In this document: positions 54,800 to 63,662 of the stretch, in pieces
How the letters are laid out: the number at the start of each line of letters is the position of its first letter
Position numbering within the stretch: position 1 is the first letter of the stretch
Assembly (NCBI GenBank): GCA_003217735.2
Contig: CP031585.1
Span: 2,095,501-2,159,500 of the forward strand
Source of the DNA: Marinibacterium anthonyi
Lineage (GTDB): Bacteria > Pseudomonadota > Alphaproteobacteria > Rhodobacterales > Rhodobacteraceae
DNA length: 64,000 bases
Direction: 5' to 3'
The notes under the pieces: model-generated
Databases searched by the model: none
Told to the model about the DNA's origin: nothing
Seen by the model: only the letters and a program-made list of their open reading frames with translations
Made by a program: the position numbers and the translations under genes

Positions 54800-56191
54800 A
54801 TGGGCACGATCAGGTTCCACAACACGAAGACACGGACGAAAGAGGATTTCGTCCCGATCGATGCCGACAACGTGCGGCTCTATGTCTGTGGGCCGACGGT
54901 CTATGACCGGGCGCACCTGGGCAATGCCCGGCCCGTGGTGGTGTTCGATACGCTCTACCGGCTGCTGCGCCATGTCTACGGGGGCGACCACGTGACCTAT
55001 GTGCGCAATTTCACCGACGTCGACGACAAGATCAACGCCCGCGCCGCCGCTTCGGGGCGGCCGATTTCCGACATCACCACCGAAACTATCGCCTGGTACC
55101 TGTCGGACATGGGGGCATTGGGCGCGCTGGAACCGTCCATCAAGGGCCATGACCACCGCCGCGCCATGCCGCGCGCGACCGATTACATCCCCCAGATGGT
55201 GGCGATGATCGAAGGGCTGATCGGTTCGGGCCATGCCTATGCGGCGGACGGGCACGTGCTGTTCGCCGTCGACAGCTATGCCGATTACGGCCGCCTGTCG
55301 GGCCGGTCGGTCGATGACATGATCGCCGGCGCGCGGGTCGAGGTGGCGCCTTACAAGAAGAACCCGATGGATTTCGTCCTGTGGAAGCCGTCGTCGGATG
55401 ACCTGCCCGGCTGGGACAGCCCCTGGGGCCGGGGGCGTCCGGGCTGGCACATCGAATGTTCGGCCATGTCCGATGCGCTGCTGGGGGATCATTTCGACAT
55501 CCACGGTGGCGGCAACGACCTGATGTTCCCCCACCACGAGAACGAGATCGCGCAATCCTGCTGCGCCCATCCCAGGGCCGGGTTCGCCAATGTCTGGCTG
55601 CACAACGAGATGCTGCAGGTCGAGGGCAGGAAGATGTCGAAATCGCTCGGCAATTTCTTCACGGTCAGGGATCTTCTGGACCAGGGTATTCCCGGCGAGG
55701 TGATCCGGTTCGTGTTCCTGTCGACGCATTACCGCAAGCCGATGGACTGGACGGCGGAGAAGGCGCGCGAGGCCGAGAAGGTGCTGCGCAAGTGGCGTGG
55801 CATGGTCGATGGCGTCGAGGCCGGCGACGTGCCGGAGCCGGTTGTCGCGGCGGTCGCGGACGACCTGAACACCGCCGGGGCACTGGCGGAACTGCACCGG
55901 CTGGCGGGTGCGGGCGATGCGGCGGGGCTGAAGGCGGGAGCATCCTTGCTGGGCCTGCTGGAGCCGGGGCTTGGTGAATGGGCGGAGGTGTCCGGCGCTG
56001 ATCTGGGCGCCTGGGCGGAGCGGCTTGGCGCCGCGCGGGCCGAGGCGATGGCCACCAAGGATTTCGCCGAGGTCGACCGGTTGAAGGCGGCGCTGGTGGC
56101 GGCCGGGGTCGAGGTGCGGATGTCGAAGGCGGGGGTGGAGCTGGTGGCGGGCCCCGGGTTCGACGCGGCCAAGCTGGAGCAGATCGCGTGA
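54800..56191 (+). CDS. cysS: cysteinyl-tRNA synthetase
   Basis: CysS charges tRNA-Cys (class I). The 463-residue protein has [16 protein letters not shown] (HIGH-type motif), the zinc-binding residues in [11 protein letters not shown] and HHENEIAQS, and [11 protein letters not shown] (KMSKS). AAGGG lies seven bases before the ATG. It is convergent with nothing; copy G of the dispersed element follows its stop. Confidence 0.97.
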   Translation: MGTIRFHNTKTRTKEDFVPIDADNVRLYVCGPTVYDRAHLGNARPVVVFDTLYRLLRHVYGGDHVTYVRNFTDVDDKINARAAASGRPISDITTETIAWYLSDMGALGALEPSIKGHDHRRAMPRATDYIPQMVAMIEGLIGSGHAYAADGHVLFAVDSYADYGRLSGRSVDDMIAGARVEVAPYKKNPMDFVLWKPSSDDLPGWDSPWGRGRPGWHIECSAMSDALLGDHFDIHGGGNDLMFPHHENEIAQSCCAHPRAGFANVWLHNEMLQVEGRKMSKSLGNFFTVRDLLDQGIPGEVIRFVFLSTHYRKPMDWTAEKAREAEKVLRKWRGMVDGVEAGDVPEPVVAAVADDLNTAGALAELHRLAGAGDAAGLKAGASLLGLLEPGLGEWAEVSGADLGAWAERLGAARAEAMATKDFAEVDRLKAALVAAGVEVRMSKAGVELVAGPGFDAAKLEQIA

Positions 56192-56208
56192 GGGTGGCGG
56201 GTATGGAA

Positions 56209-56276
56209 GGGGGGCTGTCTGCCCCCCGCACCGCGTTGCAGTGCCCCCCCGAGAGGTATTTTTGCCAAGAAGAAGC
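56209..56276 (+). repeat. dispersed GGTATTT/AAGAAG element, copy G with stems
   Basis: Stem GGGGGGC-TGTCT-GCCCCCC (56209-56227), a second short GCAC/GTGC stem (56228-56244), a C-run, then GAGGTATTTTTGCCAAGAAG and AAGC (56253-56276). The order is the same as in copy B, just past the cysS stop. Confidence 0.82.
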
Positions 56277-56346
56277 AGGGCGTGGCGCATCTTAACGATA
56301 TGTGAATTCGCCGCTGCAAGTGATTGAAATATAACAGGCTGAGATA

Positions 56347-56364
56347 TGTCCCACGCGTGGGACA
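56347..56364. promoter_or_regulatory. perfect 18-bp palindrome upstream of cimA
   Basis: TGTCCCACG/CGTGGGACA, with no spacer, lies 14 bases before the cimA ATG and just upstream of its GGAGG site. It is either an operator or a leader hairpin that would sit close to the ribosome binding site. Confidence 0.55.
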
Positions 56365-56378
56365 CCGGAGGTCAGGCC

Positions 56379-58025
56379 ATGACGAAAGAGCGTCTTTTTC
56401 TGTATGACACCACCCTGAGGGACGGACAGCAGACCCAGGGCGTGCAGTTTTCCGCCGCCGAGAAGGTGCAGATCGCCAGGGCTCTGGACGGGCTGGGCAT
56501 CGATTACATCGAAGGCGGCTGGCCCGGTGCGAACCCCACCGACAGCGCGTTTTTCGAAGAGGCCCCGAAGACGAAGGCACGGCTGGCGGCCTTTGGCATG
56601 ACCAAGCGCGCGGGCCGGTCGGCCGCCAATGACGAGGTGCTGGCGGCGGTGATGAATGCCGGGACCGGGACGATCTGCCTGGTGGGCAAGTCCGACAGCT
56701 ATCATGTCGAGGCGGCGCTGGGGATTTCCGAGGCGGAGAACCTGGAGAACATCCGTGTCTCGGTCGCGCATGTGGTGGCGTCGGGGCGCGAGGCGCTGTT
56801 CGATGCGGAACATTTCTTTGATGGCTACAAGCGGACGGCGTCCTATGCGCTGTCCTGTTGCCGGGCGGCCTTTGAGGCCGGTGCGCGGTGGATCGTTCTG
56901 TGCGATACCAATGGCGGGACGCTGCCCGATGAAATCGCGCGGATCACGGCGGAAGTGATCGGGGCGGGCATTCCGGGCGATCGGCTGGGCATCCATTGTC
57001 ACAACGATACCGAGATGGCCGTGGCCGGATCGCTGGCTGCCGTCGGCGCCGGCGCGCGGCAGGTCCAGGGGACGCTGAACGGGCTGGGCGAACGCTGTGG
57101 CAACGCCAGCCTGACCTCGCTGATCCCGACGCTGTTGCTGAAGGAGCCCTGGGCGAGCCGGTTCGATATCGGAGTGACCGCCGAGGCGCTGCAGGGGCTG
57201 ACGCGGGTCAGCCGGATGCTGGACGACATCCTGAACCGCGTGCCGATGAAGCAGCTGCCCTATGTCGGAGCGTCCGCCTTTGCCCACAAGGCCGGCCTGC
57301 ATGCCAGCGCGATCCTGAAGGATCCGTCGACCTATGAACACGTGGAACCGGGGACGGTGGGCAATGAACGCATCATCCCGATGTCCAACCAGGCCGGCCA
57401 GTCGAACCTGCGCAGGCGCCTGTCCGAAGCGGGGCTGAAGGTGGAAAAGGGCGACCCGGCGTTGGCCCGCATCCTGGAACGGGTGAAGGAGCGCGAGGAC
57501 CAGGGTTATTCCTATGACACCGCGCAGGCGTCCTTTGAACTGCTGGCGCGCGAAGAACTGGGCCAGTTGCCGGAGTTCTTCGAGGTCAAGCGCTACAAGG
57601 TCACCATCGAACGGCGCAAGAACAAGCGGGACCGGATGGTATCGGTGTCCGAAGCCGTGGTGGTGGTGAAGGTCGACGGCGAGAAGAAGCTGTCGGTGAG
57701 CGAGAGTTTCGACGACCAGGGCTGTGACCGGGGGCCGGTGAACGCGCTGTGGCAGGCTTTGGCGAAGGACCTGGGGCGGTATTCGGCGCAGATCGAGGAC
57801 ATGCACCTGGTCGATTTCAAGGTGCGCATCACGCAAGGTGGCACCGAGGCCGTGACCCGCGTCATCATCGACAGCGCCGACGGACAGGGGCGGCGGTGGT
57901 CGACCGTGGGTGTGTCGGCCAACATCGTCGATGCCTCGTTCGAGGCGTTGCTGGACGCGATCCGCTGGAAGCTGGTGCGTGATCTTGTGAGGGCCGAGGC
58001 GCAGGAACTGGAGGCGACGCCGTGA
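56379..58025 (+). CDS. cimA: citramalate synthase
   Basis: CimA condenses pyruvate and acetyl-CoA to (R)-citramalate, the entry to threonine-independent isoleucine synthesis. The 548-residue protein has the DRE-TIM lyase start LYDTTLRDGQQTQGVQFS, GIHCHNDTEMAV, NGLGERCGNASL, and a C-terminal LeuA-type regulatory domain (about residues 420-540). GGAGG precedes ATG 56379; an upstream in-frame ATG would include the palindrome and is less likely. It overlaps the following methyltransferase by four bases. Confidence 0.93.
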   Translation: MTKERLFLYDTTLRDGQQTQGVQFSAAEKVQIARALDGLGIDYIEGGWPGANPTDSAFFEEAPKTKARLAAFGMTKRAGRSAANDEVLAAVMNAGTGTICLVGKSDSYHVEAALGISEAENLENIRVSVAHVVASGREALFDAEHFFDGYKRTASYALSCCRAAFEAGARWIVLCDTNGGTLPDEIARITAEVIGAGIPGDRLGIHCHNDTEMAVAGSLAAVGAGARQVQGTLNGLGERCGNASLTSLIPTLLLKEPWASRFDIGVTAEALQGLTRVSRMLDDILNRVPMKQLPYVGASAFAHKAGLHASAILKDPSTYEHVEPGTVGNERIIPMSNQAGQSNLRRRLSEAGLKVEKGDPALARILERVKEREDQGYSYDTAQASFELLAREELGQLPEFFEVKRYKVTIERRKNKRDRMVSVSEAVVVVKVDGEKKLSVSESFDDQGCDRGPVNALWQALAKDLGRYSAQIEDMHLVDFKVRITQGGTEAVTRVIIDSADGQGRRWSTVGVSANIVDASFEALLDAIRWKLVRDLVRAEAQELEATP

Positions 58026-58723
58026 CGGCGTTTCATCGGCTGTACACGGGGCTGGATCGGGAAGGCCCGGGGGCGCCCGAGGATGTGCTGTGGGCGCTGG
58101 ACCGGCTGGGGATCTCTGGCGATGCGCGGATCTGCGACGCGGGCTGCGGGTCGGGGGCGGATACGTGGACGCTGGGCGACGCGCTGCCACGGGCGCGGAT
58201 CGAGGCGGTGGAGCAGATGGACCACCTGGCGGTCGAGGCGGCCCTGCGCTGCGTGGCGCTGACCAACGTGTCGGTAAGGGCCGGGGATATGGCGGACCTG
58301 GAGGGGCCATACGATCTGATCTGGTCGGCCGGGGCGCTGTATTTCCTGGGCGTAAGCGAAGGGTTGCGGGCCTGGGCGCCGGCGCTGGCCAAGGGCGGTG
58401 CGGTGGCGTTTTCCGAACCCGTGCGCCTGGCGGAGGACGCCGCGACCGACAGGTTCTGGGCGGGTTACGGCGCGCTGAGCGATCTGGACGGGATCCGGGC
58501 GCGCGTCGAGGCGGCGGGGTTTGCCGTGGTGGATCACCGGCTGATCGTCGGTGCGCCCTGGACGGCCTATTACCGCAGCCTGGCGGCGCGGATCGTGGAC
58601 CTGTCCGATGATCCCGACCCCGAGATGCAGGCGGTTCTGGCGGCGTCCTGGGAGGAGATTGCCAATTGGCGCGCCGCGCCCGACCGGATCGCCTATGCGC
58701 TGGTCCTGGCGCGGCCGGCATGA
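58022..58723 (+). CDS. class I SAM-dependent methyltransferase
   Basis: The 233-residue protein has the SAM-binding motif ICDAGCGSGADTW (about residues 36-48) and the LIWSAGALYFLGV acidic-loop region. The methylated substrate is not identifiable. A GTG start overlaps the cimA stop, and the next gene overlaps its own stop by four bases, so cimA, this gene and the phytoene-synthase-like gene form one unit. Confidence 0.88.
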   Translation: MTAFHRLYTGLDREGPGAPEDVLWALDRLGISGDARICDAGCGSGADTWTLGDALPRARIEAVEQMDHLAVEAALRCVALTNVSVRAGDMADLEGPYDLIWSAGALYFLGVSEGLRAWAPALAKGGAVAFSEPVRLAEDAATDRFWAGYGALSDLDGIRARVEAAGFAVVDHRLIVGAPWTAYYRSLAARIVDLSDDPDPEMQAVLAASWEEIANWRAAPDRIAYALVLARPA

Positions 58724-59496
58724 CATTCGACCAGAACGTCACGGCCTGTGCCGAACTGGTGGAACGGGGCGACCCGGACCGGTTCCTTGCGGTGATGGCC
58801 ACCCCGCCCGAGGCGCGGGCGAAGCTGTTTCCGATCTACGCGATGAATGTCGAGGTCAGCCGCGCGCCCTGGGTCACCGCCGAACCGATGATCGCCGAGA
58901 TGCGGTTGCAATGGTGGCGCGATGCACTGGACGAGATCGCCACGGGCGCGACCGTGCGCAAGCACCAGGTGACGACGCCACTGGCCGAGGTGCTGACGCC
59001 GGAGATGGCGGCGAAACTGGATGAATATGTCGCTGTAAGACGTTGGGATATATATAAGGATCCTTTTGAGGACGATCCGCACTTCGACGCCTACCTGGAC
59101 CATTCCGCCGGCAGCTTGCTGTGGTCGGCGACCCAAGCTCTTGGCGCGGCACCCGAACAGCCGGTGCGCGACCTGGGCTGGGCGATGGGGCTGGCGAACT
59201 GGTTCCGGGCGATCCCGCAGCTAGAGGCGCAGGGGCGCGTGCCGTTGCTGGACGGGACCGAGACCGGCGTACGCAAGCTGGCGCAGCGGGGGCTTGAACG
59301 GTTGAAACGGGGGCGCAAGGGGCTGGGCGATGTCTCGAAGGACGCACGGCCGGCCTTGCTGGCGGCCTGGCAGGCGGAACCGATCCTGCAGCGTGCGAGA
59401 ACAGACCCCGGGCGCGTGGCGCAGGGCGCGCTGGAGCTGTCCGAGGGCGGCAAGACGGCGCGGCTGCTCTGGGCGTCGGTGACAGGTCGGGTTTAA
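58720..59496 (+). CDS. squalene/phytoene synthase fold protein (NDUFAF6-like)
   Basis: The 258-residue protein has the trans-isoprenyl synthase fold: an aspartate-rich-like RLQWWRDALDEI, RRWDIYKDPF, and LGWAMGLANWFRAIPQL, but the second DXXXD pair is weak. Real phytoene synthases sit with crt genes, absent here; the closest analogy is NDUFAF6, a complex I assembly factor of this fold. The stretch around 59025-59065 uses codons such as GTA, AGA and ATA that are rare in this genome. The function is uncertain. Confidence 0.75.
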   Translation: MTFDQNVTACAELVERGDPDRFLAVMATPPEARAKLFPIYAMNVEVSRAPWVTAEPMIAEMRLQWWRDALDEIATGATVRKHQVTTPLAEVLTPEMAAKLDEYVAVRRWDIYKDPFEDDPHFDAYLDHSAGSLLWSATQALGAAPEQPVRDLGWAMGLANWFRAIPQLEAQGRVPLLDGTETGVRKLAQRGLERLKRGRKGLGDVSKDARPALLAAWQAEPILQRARTDPGRVAQGALELSEGGKTARLLWASVTGRV

Positions 59497-59539
59497 AGCG
59501 GTCGGGTCCAAAGGGGCCGCGTTTAAAGGGGCCGACCCC

Positions 59540-60763
59540 TCAGGCCCGGGCCATGCGGCGGCGCAGGGTCAGCCAGATCAGCGCGCCGCCCGCCAGCGTC
59601 AGGAAGGGCGCCATGGCGATGTTGACCGCGTTCCAGCCTTCGACGGGGGTGCCGCCCGAGCAGTTCATCAACCCGCCCGAAGCCAGCGACGCGAAGGTCA
59701 CCGCGCCAAAGACGATGAGGTCGTTCAAGCCCTGCATCCGGCCGCGTTCGTGCGGTGCGTGCGAGGCCGACAGAAGCGATGTCGCGCCGATGAAGCCGAA
59801 GTTCCAGCCGATGCCCAGCATGATCAGCGCACCGTAGAAGTTCATCAGGTCGACGCCCTGCAGCGCGATGACCCCGGCCACCGCCAGGATCAGCAGGCCG
59901 ATCCCCATGATCCGTTCGGACCCGAAGCGGGCGATCAGGTGGCCGGTGAAGAAGGACGGCACGAACATGGCCAGCACGTGGCCGGTGACGATGTTGGACG
60001 CATCCGCCACGCCGTAGCCGCAGCCGACGACGGCCAGCGGTGTCGACGTCATGACCAGGTTCATCAGCGCATAGCTGACGGCGGCGCAGATCACCGCGAC
60101 GACGATGGTGGGATCGGACAGCAATTCGCGCGCGGTGCGCCCGCGCGGGGCGTCGGCGGTGGGGGCCTTGGGTTTCGGGATGTCGAGCCCGAGGAACAGG
60201 AACACACCCACCAGGTTCACGCACATGGCCGCGATGTAGACCGGGAAATAGCGCATCGGCGTGGCATCGGCCGACGACGCGGTCAGGTAGGACACGACTT
60301 GCGGCCCGACGATGGCCGACAGCAGGCCGCCGGCCATGACGTAGGATATCGCCTTGGGGCGATAGGCGTCGGACGCGGTGTCGGTGGCGGCGAAACGGTA
60401 GAACCCCTGTGCCGACATGTAGATGCCGGTCAGGTAGCCACCCGCGACGAAGACCCAGAAATTGCCGATGTAAAGGCCGATGGCGGCGATCATGGCGCCC
60501 AGGAACCCGCCACCCGCGCCCAGCATGAAGCCCGCGCGGCGACCGAAGCGCTGCATGAACGGGCTGAGCCAGGGCGCCGTCGTCATCGACCCGAACACGA
60601 TCAGCGAGATCGGCAGCGTGGCGAGGCACGGGTTGGGGGCAAGCTGTTGTCCGGCGAGGCCGGCAATGGTGAAGTTCATCGGCATCTGGCTGCCGAGGAT
60701 CGCCTGCGCGGCGACCAGGAAGACAACGTTGCGCTTGGCGCGAAGGTCGGACTGAGCTTGCAT
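59540..60763 (-). CDS. MFS transporter
   Basis: The 407-residue protein has 12 predicted membrane helices and MFS landmarks such as the first cytoplasmic loop FMQRFGRRAGFMLG and the second half starting near residue 215. Drug or sugar export is possible; no substrate is evident. It is convergent with the phytoene-synthase-like gene across a short region containing GTTTAAAG-type repeats. Confidence 0.9.
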   Translation of the reverse strand: MQAQSDLRAKRNVVFLVAAQAILGSQMPMNFTIAGLAGQQLAPNPCLATLPISLIVFGSMTTAPWLSPFMQRFGRRAGFMLGAGGGFLGAMIAAIGLYIGNFWVFVAGGYLTGIYMSAQGFYRFAATDTASDAYRPKAISYVMAGGLLSAIVGPQVVSYLTASSADATPMRYFPVYIAAMCVNLVGVFLFLGLDIPKPKAPTADAPRGRTARELLSDPTIVVAVICAAVSYALMNLVMTSTPLAVVGCGYGVADASNIVTGHVLAMFVPSFFTGHLIARFGSERIMGIGLLILAVAGVIALQGVDLMNFYGALIMLGIGWNFGFIGATSLLSASHAPHERGRMQGLNDLIVFGAVTFASLASGGLMNCSGGTPVEGWNAVNIAMAPFLTLAGGALIWLTLRRRMARA

Positions 60764-60826
60764 GTAGGCGGAGTATCTGGCTTGTCGGGGGCCAACAAGT
60801 GGGCCCGAACGTCGCGGAGATAAAAG

Positions 60827-61459
60827 ATGCCGACAGGACGTATCATCGTCTCTCCCGATTGCGTCGCCGAAGGCGCCGCCTGGCTGGCGGGGCAGGATCC
60901 GCGCCTGGCTGCGGCGTTGAAGATGACCGGGCCGCTGCCGCTGCGCCGCAAGCCCGACGGGTTCGCCGAATTGTTATCAGCCATCGTCAGCCAGCAGGTG
61001 TCGACCGCGTCGGCCAACGCGATCTGGGGGCGGATGAAGGACGCCGGGCTGACGGGGCCGCGCAAGATCATGTGGGCCAGCGACGACGATCTGCGCGCCG
61101 TGGGGCTGAGCCGGCAGAAGATCCGCTATGCCCGCGCGCTGGCCGAGGCGCGGATCGATTACGGCGCCCTGCGCGAGGCGCCCACCGAGGATGTGATCAC
61201 AACCCTGGTCGCGGTGCCCGGAATCGGGATCTGGACGGCGGAAATCTATGCGATGTTCAGCCTGGGCCGGGCCGATGTCTTTGCGCCCGGCGATCTGGCC
61301 TTGCAGGAAGCGGCGCGGATCCTCTTCGATCTGCCGGAGCGCCCGAAGGAAAAGGCCCTGCGCCGGATGGCCGAGGCCTGGTCGCCCTGGCGGTCTGTTG
61401 CGGCGCGGCTGTTCTGGGCCTACTACCGGGTGGCCAAGGACAGAGAGGGAATACGATGA
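60827..61459 (+). CDS. DNA-3-methyladenine glycosylase (AlkA type)
   Basis: The 210-residue protein is an HhH-GPD glycosylase: SAIVSQQVSTASANAIW, the helix-hairpin-helix VPGIGIWTAEIYA, and the catalytic aspartate in VFAPGDLAL (D156). These enzymes excise alkylated bases. It lacks the N-terminal domain of E. coli AlkA (282 residues). It overlaps the following gene by four bases. Confidence 0.92.
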   Translation: MPTGRIIVSPDCVAEGAAWLAGQDPRLAAALKMTGPLPLRRKPDGFAELLSAIVSQQVSTASANAIWGRMKDAGLTGPRKIMWASDDDLRAVGLSRQKIRYARALAEARIDYGALREAPTEDVITTLVAVPGIGIWTAEIYAMFSLGRADVFAPGDLALQEAARILFDLPERPKEKALRRMAEAWSPWRSVAARLFWAYYRVAKDREGIR

Positions 61460-61854
61460 TCCGCGCAAGTGCCTGTGTTCTGGCGGCTTTGATGGCCGCC
61501 GGTCCGGTTTCGGCGACAGATTTCAGCCGCGAGACCTGGTGCGAGGGCGAGGTCGTCTTTCCCGGCGACGATGGCACGGCCGGCATCTACGAGATGAAGT
61601 TCTGGTTCAATGACGGGAAGTATTCGGTGGTCGCCCGCGACACCGGCACCGGCGAGGTGATCGAGGATTCCGGCGATTGCGACCTGGCGCGCGACCGGAT
61701 CTGCAAGCACGTGATCCCCGGCGACGCCGTGTCGCCCGAGGACGCCTATGCCTTCCTGTTGCAACCCATGGAGGGGGGCAAGTACCTCTACAAGGAAGTC
61801 TGGCTTGACGGCTCGCAGGGGCGGGGGCTGGTGACATGCTACGGCGCGCTGTGA
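61456..61854 (+). CDS. small exported protein of unknown function
   Basis: The 132-residue protein has a signal peptide (MIRASACVLAALMAAGPVSA) and a mature domain with four cysteines (WCEGEV, SGDCDLARDRICKHV, LVTCYGAL) that may form two disulfides. I do not recognise it. Its start overlaps the glycosylase stop (ATGA), so it is coupled to that repair gene, which gives no functional hint. Confidence 0.72.
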   Translation: MIRASACVLAALMAAGPVSATDFSRETWCEGEVVFPGDDGTAGIYEMKFWFNDGKYSVVARDTGTGEVIEDSGDCDLARDRICKHVIPGDAVSPEDAYAFLLQPMEGGKYLYKEVWLDGSQGRGLVTCYGAL

Positions 61855-61888
61855 GGGCGGGCCGAAGGGATCAACGGGAAGGATAGGA

Positions 61889-62554
61889 ATGACACGCGTT
61901 TTGACAGCCGGCCGCCGCGCGCCGGTGTCCGGAGACACAAGGTCCGTCGTCGTGTTCCTGCATGGCTACGGGGCCAATGGCGCCGACCTGCTGGGGCTGG
62001 CCGACGTGCTGGGGGAACACCTGCCGGACACGCTGTTCGTGGCGCCCGACGCGCCCGAGGAATGCCCGGGGTCGATGGGCGGGTTCCAGTGGTTCCCGAT
62101 CCCCTGGATCGACGGATCCTCGGAAGAGGAATCCGCCAGGGGCATGGACATGGCGGTCGCGGATCTGAACGCGTTCCTGGATGCGCTGATGGTGGACGAG
62201 GACGTGATGCCCGAGCAGGTGGTGCTGTTCGGCTTCAGCCAGGGCACGATGATGAGCCTTCACGTGGCGCCGCGCCGGGAAGACGCGGTCGCGGGTGTCG
62301 TGGCCTTTTCGGGCCGGCTGATGTCGCCCGAGACCCTGGCCGAAGAGACGCTGGTGCGGCCGCCGGTGCTGCTGATCCATGGCGACGCGGACGAGGTGGT
62401 GCCGCCGCAATCGCTGCCCCTGGCGGCGGAAGCGTTGCAGGAGGCGGGTTGGAAGGATGTCTATGCCCATGTGATGAAAGGCACCGGCCACGGAATCGCC
62501 CCCGACGGGCTGAGCGTGGCGCTGGCCTTCATGCGCGACAAGCTGGGGCTGTAG
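61889..62554 (+). CDS. alpha/beta hydrolase, phospholipase/carboxylesterase family
   Basis: The 221-residue protein has the oxyanion region VVFLHGYGANGADL, the nucleophile in LFGFSQGTMM (S117), the acid in IHGDADEVVP (D168) and the histidine in GTGHGIAPDG (H201). The family includes small carboxylesterases and acyl-protein thioesterases. It is 34 bases after the small exported protein. Confidence 0.92.
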   Translation: MTRVLTAGRRAPVSGDTRSVVVFLHGYGANGADLLGLADVLGEHLPDTLFVAPDAPEECPGSMGGFQWFPIPWIDGSSEEESARGMDMAVADLNAFLDALMVDEDVMPEQVVLFGFSQGTMMSLHVAPRREDAVAGVVAFSGRLMSPETLAEETLVRPPVLLIHGDADEVVPPQSLPLAAEALQEAGWKDVYAHVMKGTGHGIAPDGLSVALAFMRDKLGL

Positions 62555-62598
62555 CCCCGACGTCGCGCGAGTTTAACGATCAAAAAAGGATTTCAGGC

Positions 62599-62904
62599 AT
62601 GATCGTGGTGACCGGAAAGTTCAAACTGACGAATCCCGCCTCGGCGCTTGAGCTGCAGCAGGCGACCATGAAGACGCTGACCGAGTCCCGCAAGGAACCG
62701 GGCTGCATCGTCTATGAATTCAGCCAGGTGATCGGCGAAGGCCCGACCTTCCGGGTCTACGAGGAATGGGAAGACGAAGCGGCGCTGGCCGCGCACAGCC
62801 AGATGCCCTACGTGATCGCCTTCAATGACGCCCTCGCGAAGGCCGGCGTCGAGGAGAAGTCGGTGATGAAGTTCGAGGGGGGGCCGAAAACGGCTCTGGG
62901 CTGA
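62599..62904 (+). CDS. antibiotic biosynthesis monooxygenase (ABM) domain protein
   Basis: The 101-residue protein matches the ABM fold of small cofactor-free monooxygenases such as YgiN: VVTGKFKL, a helix, EPGCIVYEFSQV, FRVYEEWEDEAALAAH. It may act on quinols. Its last 83 bases overlap the 3' end of the pseudouridine synthase gene on the other strand. Confidence 0.86.
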   Translation: MIVVTGKFKLTNPASALELQQATMKTLTESRKEPGCIVYEFSQVIGEGPTFRVYEEWEDEAALAAHSQMPYVIAFNDALAKAGVEEKSVMKFEGGPKTALG

Positions 62905-63436
62905 CGTCTGTCCAGGCGCCGGGCGCGATGCCGTCCAGCGTCACCGCCCCGATCCGCCAGCGCACCAGCCGCAGGGTCGGGTGCCCGACCGCGGCCGTCA
63001 TCCGGCGCACCTGCCGGTTACGGCCTTCGCTGATGGTCAGTTCGATCCAGCAATCCGGCACCGACCTGCGTTCGCGGATCGGCGGCACGCGCGGCCAGAT
63101 GTCCGGCGGGGCGATCCGCCGGGCCTTCGCCGGGCGGGTCATGCCGTCCTTCAGTTCGACCCCCTTGGCCAGCGCCTGAAGGGCGGCGTCATCGGGCAGG
63201 CCTTCGACCTGGACCAGGTAGGTCTTTTCGAACTTGTGGCGCGGATCGGCGATGCGGGCCTGCAGTTTGCCGTCATCGGTCAGCAGCAAAAGCCCTTCGC
63301 TGTCGCGGTCCAGCCGGCCTGCCGGATAGATGCCCTTGACGTCGATGTGATCGGCCAAGGTCGGCCGCCCCGATTCCCCGCCCGAGAACTGGGTCAGCAC
63401 GCCGAAGGGTTTGTTGAAGGCGACAAGTTTGGGCAT
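62822..63436 (-). CDS. RsuA/RluE-type 23S rRNA pseudouridine synthase
   Basis: The 204-residue protein has VAFNKPFGVLTQFS, the catalytic aspartate in PAGRLDRDSEGLLLL (D43) and ISEGRNRQVRRM. It lacks the N-terminal S4 domain, like RluE, which modifies U2457 in E. coli 23S rRNA. Its C-terminus is an Arg/Ser/Pro-rich tail read antisense to the ABM gene. Confidence 0.9.
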   Translation of the reverse strand: MPKLVAFNKPFGVLTQFSGGESGRPTLADHIDVKGIYPAGRLDRDSEGLLLLTDDGKLQARIADPRHKFEKTYLVQVEGLPDDAALQALAKGVELKDGMTRPAKARRIAPPDIWPRVPPIRERRSVPDCWIELTISEGRNRQVRRMTAAVGHPTLRLVRWRIGAVTLDGIAPGAWTDVSPEPFSAPPRTSSPTSPRRRPSRGRH

Positions 63437-63493
63437 CACGGCGTGTTCCGGGCTTATTTGGGGGGCAAAGGGCAAAGGATAGGGTGCCGCAGA

Positions 63494-63502
63494 TGTGGAT
63501 AA
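63494..63502 (-). promoter_or_regulatory. perfect DnaA box
   Basis: TTATCCACA on the minus strand, a perfect DnaA box, lies in the divergent gap before the HNH gene. A single box does not make an origin; chance is possible. Confidence 0.4.
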
Positions 63503-63562
63503 GTGTCACCTGCTCGTCATGGAATCGTCTTATCTGTCTCGTGATCGTGGAACATCTGGGTC

Positions 63563-63590
63563 TTGCCAGAAACCAACCACGAGATATAGT
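63563..63590 (+). promoter_or_regulatory. putative promoter of the HNH endonuclease gene
   Basis: TTGCCA (63563-63568) and TATAGT (63585-63590) with a 16-base spacer lie 72 bases before the chosen ATG. Confidence 0.45.
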
Positions 63591-63662
63591 CCTTGGAGTA
63601 TGAGGCAGGCTGAATGTCTCACGTCTCTGGGGGCGGGGCAGACAGGACGAGGGCACGACGAG

